Assembly (NCBI RefSeq): GCF_029227915.1 | Contig: NC_079882.1 | Coordinates: forward strand, 1,426,001-1,490,000 | DNA: 64,000 nt | Source of the DNA: Hydractinia symbiolongicarpus | Lineage: Eukaryota > Cnidaria > Hydrozoa > Anthoathecata > Hydractiniidae | Direction of reading: 5' to 3' | Part shown: piece by piece, positions 60,801 to 64,000 of the stretch | Layout: each line of letters begins with the position of its first letter | Position numbering within the stretch: position 1 is the stretch's first letter | Made by a program: the position numbers and the translations under genes | The notes under the pieces: generated by a model | What the model saw: the letters and a program-made list of their open reading frames with translations, nothing else | Databases searched by the model: none | Told to the model about the DNA's origin: nothing

Positions 60801-63800
60801 TCTCACTTATAACATTTATAAGGTCACAGACCAAAATCAGTTCAATTTAGTCCCATATTCAATCGTTTCACTGTTAAAAGCGATGCAACCTAGCAATATG
60901 AGACAAATATCGCTAAGAATATGTTGGTACGAATATGTGACGCAATTGTTGTAACTGAAGCGGATTGATACCGTTAGAAAGTCAATGAAAAGTAGTTTTT
61001 GAAACTGTCGCTATTTCTTCAGCGCGCGATAACGGCTAGGATTGGTCCCAATGTAAAGAATGACTTATTTACCTAAACATTTAAATGAAGCGTTTCCACA
61101 GCGCCCAGTTTAATCGCTGTGTTCCGGCAATCACGTCAAATTAAGAAGAATGTTATTTCTTGGAGTCCAATTGTCTCATTTAACACATTTATCAGGTCAC
61201 AGTCCAAAGTTAGTTCAATTAAGTCGCACAGTCAATCGTTTCACTGTTAAAAGCGATGCAACCTAGTAATATGAGACAAATATCGCTGAATACATGTTGG
61301 TACGAATATGTGACGCAACCGTTGTAACTGAAGCGGATTAATACCGTCAAAAAGTCAATAAAATGTAGTTTTTGAAACTGTCGCTATTTCTACAGCGCGC
61401 GATAACGGCTAGGATTGGTCCCACAGTAAAGAATGAGTTATTTACCTAAACATATAAATGAAGCATTTCCACTGCGCCCAGTTTAATCGCTGTGTTCCGG
61501 CAATCATGTCAAATTAAGAAGAATGTTATTTCTTGGAGTCCACTTGTCTCACTTATAACATTTATAAGGTCACAGACCAAAGTCAGTTCAATTTAGTCCC
61601 ACATTCAATCGTTTCACTGTTAAAACCGATGCAACCTAGTAATATGAGACAAATATCGCCAAATACATGTTGGTACGAATATATGACCAAACCGTTGTAA
61701 CTCAAACGGACTGACAATTTTAGAAATTTAATAACGGCTAGGATTGGTCCCACAGTAAAAAAATGACTTTTTTATCTTAATTCTTAAATGAAGCGCTACC
61801 ACAGCGCCCAGTGCAATCGCTGAGTTTCGGCAATCATGTCAAATTAAGAAGAATGTTATTTCTTGGAGACCAATTGTCTCCTTTATGACATTTATCAGGT
61901 CACAGTCCAAAGTTAGTTCAATTAAGTCCCTCAGTCAATCGTTTTACTGTTAAAAGCGATACAACCTAGTAATATGAGACAGATTTCGCTAAATACATGT
62001 TGGTACGAATATGTGACGCAACCGTTGTAACTAAAGCGGATTAATACCCTTAAAAAGTCAATGAAATGTAGTTTTTGAAACTGTCGCTATTTCTTCAGCG
62101 TGCGATAAGGGCTAGGATTGGTCCCACAGTAACGAATGACTTATTTATTAAATTCTTAAATGAAGCACTACCACAGAACCCAGTGTAATCGCTGAGTTCC
62201 GGCAATCACGTCAAATTAAGAAGAATGTTTTTTCTTGGAGTCCACTTGTCTCACTTATAACATTTATAAGGCCACAGACCGAAATCAGTTCAATTTAGGC
62301 CCACATTCAATCGTTTCACTGTTAAAAGCGATGCAACCTAGTAATATAAGACAAATATCGCTAAATACATGTTGGTACGAATATGTGACGCAACCGTTGT
62401 AACTAAAGCGGATTAATACCGCTAAAAAGTCAATGAAATGTAGTTTTTGAAACTGTCGCTATTTCTTCAGCGTGCCATAACGGCTAGGATTGGTCCCACA
62501 GTAACGAATGACTTATTTATTAAATTCTTAAATGAAGCACTACCACAGAACCCAGTGTAATCGCTGAGTTCCGGCAATCAAGTCAAATTAAGAAGAATGT
62601 TTTTTCTTGGAGTCCACTTGTCTCACTTATAACATTTATAAGGCCACAGACCAAAATCAGTTCAATTTAGTCCCACATTCAATCGTTTCACTGTTAAAAG
62701 CGATGCAACCTAGTAATATAAGACAAATATCGCTAAATACATGTTGGTACGAATATGTGACGCAACCGTTGTAACTAAAGCGGATTAATACCGCTAAAAA
62801 GTCAATGAAATGTAGTTTTTGAAACTGTCGCTATTTCTTCAGCGTGCGATAACGGCTAGGATTGGTCCCACAGTAACGAATGACTTATTTATTAAATTCT
62901 TAAATGAAGCACTACCACAGAACCCAGTGTAATCGCTGAGTTCCGGCAATCAGGTCAAATTAAGAAGAATGTTATTTCTTGGAGTCCACTTGTCTCACTT
63001 ATAACATTTATAAGGTCACAGACCAAAATCAGTTCAATTTAGTCCCACATTCAATCGTTTCACTGTTAAAAGCGATGCAACTTAGTAATATGAGACAAAT
63101 ATCGCTAAGAACATGTTGGTACGGATATGTGACGCAACCGTTGTAACTGAAGCGGATTGATACCGTTAGAAAATCAATGAAAAGTAGTTTTTGAAACTGT
63201 CACTATTTCTTCAGCGCGCGATAACGGCTAGGATTGGTCCCACAGTAAAGAATGACTTATTTACCTAAACATTTAAATGAACCGTTTCCACAGCGCCCAG
63301 TTTAATCGCTGTGTTCCGGCAATCATGTCAAATTAAGAAGAATGTTATTTCTTGGAGTCCAATTGTCTCACTTATAACATTTATAAGGTCACAGACCAAA
63401 ATCAGTTCAATTTAGTCCCATATTCAATCGTTTCACTGTTAAAAGCGATGCAACTTAGTAATATGAGACAAATATCACTAAGAACATGTTGGTACGGATA
63501 TGTGACGCAACCGTTGTAACTGAAGCGGATTGATATCGTTAGAAAGTCAATGAAATTTAGTTTTTGAAACTGTCGCTATTTCTTCAGCTCGCGATAACGG
63601 CTAGGATTGGTCCCACAGTAAAGAATGACTTATTTACCTAAACATTTAAATGAAGCGCTTCCACAGCGCCCAGTTTATTCGCTATGTTCCGGCAATCACG
63701 TCAAATTAAGAAGAATGTTTTTTTCTTGGAGTCCACTTGTCTCACTTATAACATTTATAAGGCCACAGACCGAAATCAGTTCAATTTAGTCCCACATTCA

Positions 63801-64000
63801 ATCGTTTCACTGTTAAAAGCGATGCAACCTAGTAATATAAGACAAATATCGCTAAATACATGTTGGTACGAATATGTGACGCAACCGTTGTAACTAAAGC
63901 GGATTAATACCGCTAAAAAGTCACTGAAATGTAGTTTTTGAAACTGTCGCTATTTCTTCAGCGTGCGATAACGGCTAGGATTGGTCCCACAGTAACGAAT
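51801..64000 (+). repeat. Satellite array, dimer-based, with long segmental duplications
   Basis: About 33 monomers built mostly from the same two alternating types, mixed with a third type marked GACTTTTTTATCTTAATTC. Longer units recur. AGGATGGTCC, which lacks two T bases, occurs near 51766, 55821, 57313 and 60294. GTGACGTAATTG occurs near 56463 and 57956. A monomer with a deletion of about 50 bases (GACAATTTTAGAAATTTAATAACGG) occurs near 53559 and 61714, 8155 bases apart. At the right end, spacing is again exactly 372 (landmark at 62113, 62485, 62857 and 63229). The array continues past the window. No gene is visible. Confidence 0.93.

Noticed and set aside
63684-63893. Plus-strand open frame of 69 codons
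   Set aside because: It is made of satellite sequence, and the same monomer positions elsewhere carry stops and indels. No protein feature is present.
1-64000. CRISPR array or other short repeat-spacer system
   Set aside because: The repeats are 372-bp contiguous monomers without unique spacers, in a clearly eukaryotic setting with LINE and SINE insertions.
1-64000. CENP-B box in the monomer
   Set aside because: I looked for the TTCG-TTGG-AA-CGGGA pattern on both strands in several monomers and found no convincing match. This does not exclude another centromere-binding motif.

Overview
The window is almost entirely satellite DNA. One monomer of about 372-373 bp runs head to tail in a single orientation from base 1 to base 64000. 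It is interrupted only by three retroelement insertions, which together take up about 4.4 kb. Subtracting these leaves roughly 59.6 kb of satellite, or about 160 monomers. Both window edges lie inside the array, so its true size is unknown. There is no single-copy host gene, no rRNA gene and no functional tRNA gene. The host is clearly a eukaryote and very probably an animal: the window carries a non-LTR retrotransposon of the CR1/L2 group and a tRNA-derived SINE. The protein style of the LINE resembles elements common in cnidarians and other aquatic invertebrates, but that placement is a guess. A centromeric or pericentromeric block is the natural reading of the array, although nothing in the sequence proves it.

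Layout. 1-2270: monomers. 2271-5661 and 5662-8422: a tandem duplication of a block of about 2.76 kb. Its first copy later received a 5'-truncated LINE (3851-4478), and its second copy preserves the empty site. 8423-17870: more monomers, interrupted by a SINE (10830-11185, minus strand), with a tetrameric higher-order repeat of 1491 bp at 12844-15825. 17871-21308: a 3.4-kb LINE on the minus strand with an uninterrupted endonuclease plus reverse transcriptase frame and the tail end of ORF1. 21309-27370: the tetrameric family resumes, including an almost perfect 1486-bp duplication. 27371-64000: a different mixture of monomer subfamilies with trimeric (1118 bp), nested 2233/2978-bp, purely monomeric (373 bp, five copies), hexameric (about 2228 bp) and dimeric (745 bp) repeat structures. 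Still longer duplications, at offsets of about 4.8, 8.2 and 10.8 kb, lie toward the right end.

The array is the host sequence and the retroelements are passengers. The two LINE copies are near identical where they overlap and have identical C-terminal protein, so the family was recently active. The larger copy has no ATG before its endonuclease domain. Instead its ORF2 frame opens at a T TTT TTA heptamer just before the ORF1 stop, in the -1 register, which suggests an ORF1-ORF2 frameshift fusion. That is the most interesting functional hint in the window. The other notable content is the layered record of unequal exchange in the satellite. I found no defence system, operon, CRISPR array or other new gene system.
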